Shown here piece by piece: positions 48,295 to 48,311 of a DNA stretch of 48,311 nt. Position 1 is the first letter of the stretch. Every line of letters starts with the position of its first letter. Position numbers and translations under genes: made by a program. Origin of the DNA: Methylobacterium oxalidis (lineage in GTDB: Bacteria; Pseudomonadota; Alphaproteobacteria; Rhizobiales; Beijerinckiaceae); contig NZ_BJZU01000001.1 of NCBI RefSeq assembly GCF_007992195.1, positions 1 to 48,311 on the forward strand. Reading direction: 5' to 3'. A model generated the notes under the pieces. It saw nothing but the letters and a program-made list of their open reading frames with translations, had not been told where the DNA came from and searched no databases.

Positions 48295-48311
48295 CCCCCC
48301 CCCCCCCCCCC
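48295..48311. repeat. Poly-C tract at the window end
   Basis: Seventeen consecutive C occupy the last bases. It may be the edge of an assembled contig or a real homopolymer; nothing beyond it can be seen. Confidence 0.7.

Overview
The window is chromosomal DNA of a high-GC alphaproteobacterium of the order Hyphomicrobiales (Rhizobiales). The protein sequences look most like Methylobacterium or Methylorubrum. This taxonomic call is inference from protein features and gene neighbourhoods: F1-only atpHAGDC, glnK-amtB near tesB, kdsB-pheA divergent from a membrane cytochrome c, an IalB-family protein and paired outer-membrane proteins starting with an ADM motif. Genes are dense, with short gaps and many overlapping or GTG/TTG starts. 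I see no tRNA, rRNA, insertion sequence, prophage or CRISPR array.

Layout. 1-1.9 kb: the end of a probable serC, a palindromic intergenic repeat and serA (serine synthesis). 2-4.6 kb: two outer-membrane beta-barrel genes that share a 13-bp upstream motif. 4.9-6.9 kb: the glnK-amtB ammonium module. 7.1-11.5 kb: tesB, a UbiH-type hydroxylase, ppa, a GNAT acetyltransferase and a cysteine phosphatase. 11.5-14.4 kb: pheA and kdsB, divergent from a membrane-anchored cytochrome c with a long low-complexity tail. 14.5-20.7 kb: a small ORF, two tandem YejA-type binding proteins, yejB (no yejE or yejF follows), a YhbS-type acetyltransferase and a DUF6157 gene.

20.7-27.6 kb is a minus-strand operon of a MoxR AAA+ ATPase, a DUF58 protein, a 943-aa BatA/DUF4159 protein and a 693-aa VWA/amidotransferase-like membrane protein. 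27.8-31.2 kb is a plus-strand run: PaaI thioesterase, DUF1285, CoA pyrophosphatase, DUF6111 and CCA-adding enzyme. 31.2-36.4 kb is the F1 ATP synthase operon atpHAGDC. 36.8-40.4 kb holds a secreted dienelactone-hydrolase-like enzyme, a Tat-exported DsbA-like protein, an IalB-family protein and a 2-hydroxychromene-2-carboxylate isomerase-like protein. 40.5-48.2 kb holds argG, a small PilZ-like gene, mtgA, a short-chain prenyl synthase, leuB, a small secreted protein, a single-pass membrane protein and asd. The window ends in a run of 17 C, probably a contig edge.

Most of the window is housekeeping: amino-acid synthesis (Ser, Phe, Arg, Leu, Asp family), envelope building (KDO, peptidoglycan, isoprenoids, porins), energy and nitrogen sensing. 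The least-understood system is the four-gene MoxR/DUF58/DUF4159/VWA operon. In it one VWA-like member has a broken metal-site motif while its two partners keep theirs. Next in interest are the shared regulatory motif of the two outer-membrane genes, the incomplete yej locus and the hairpins inside the atp operon.
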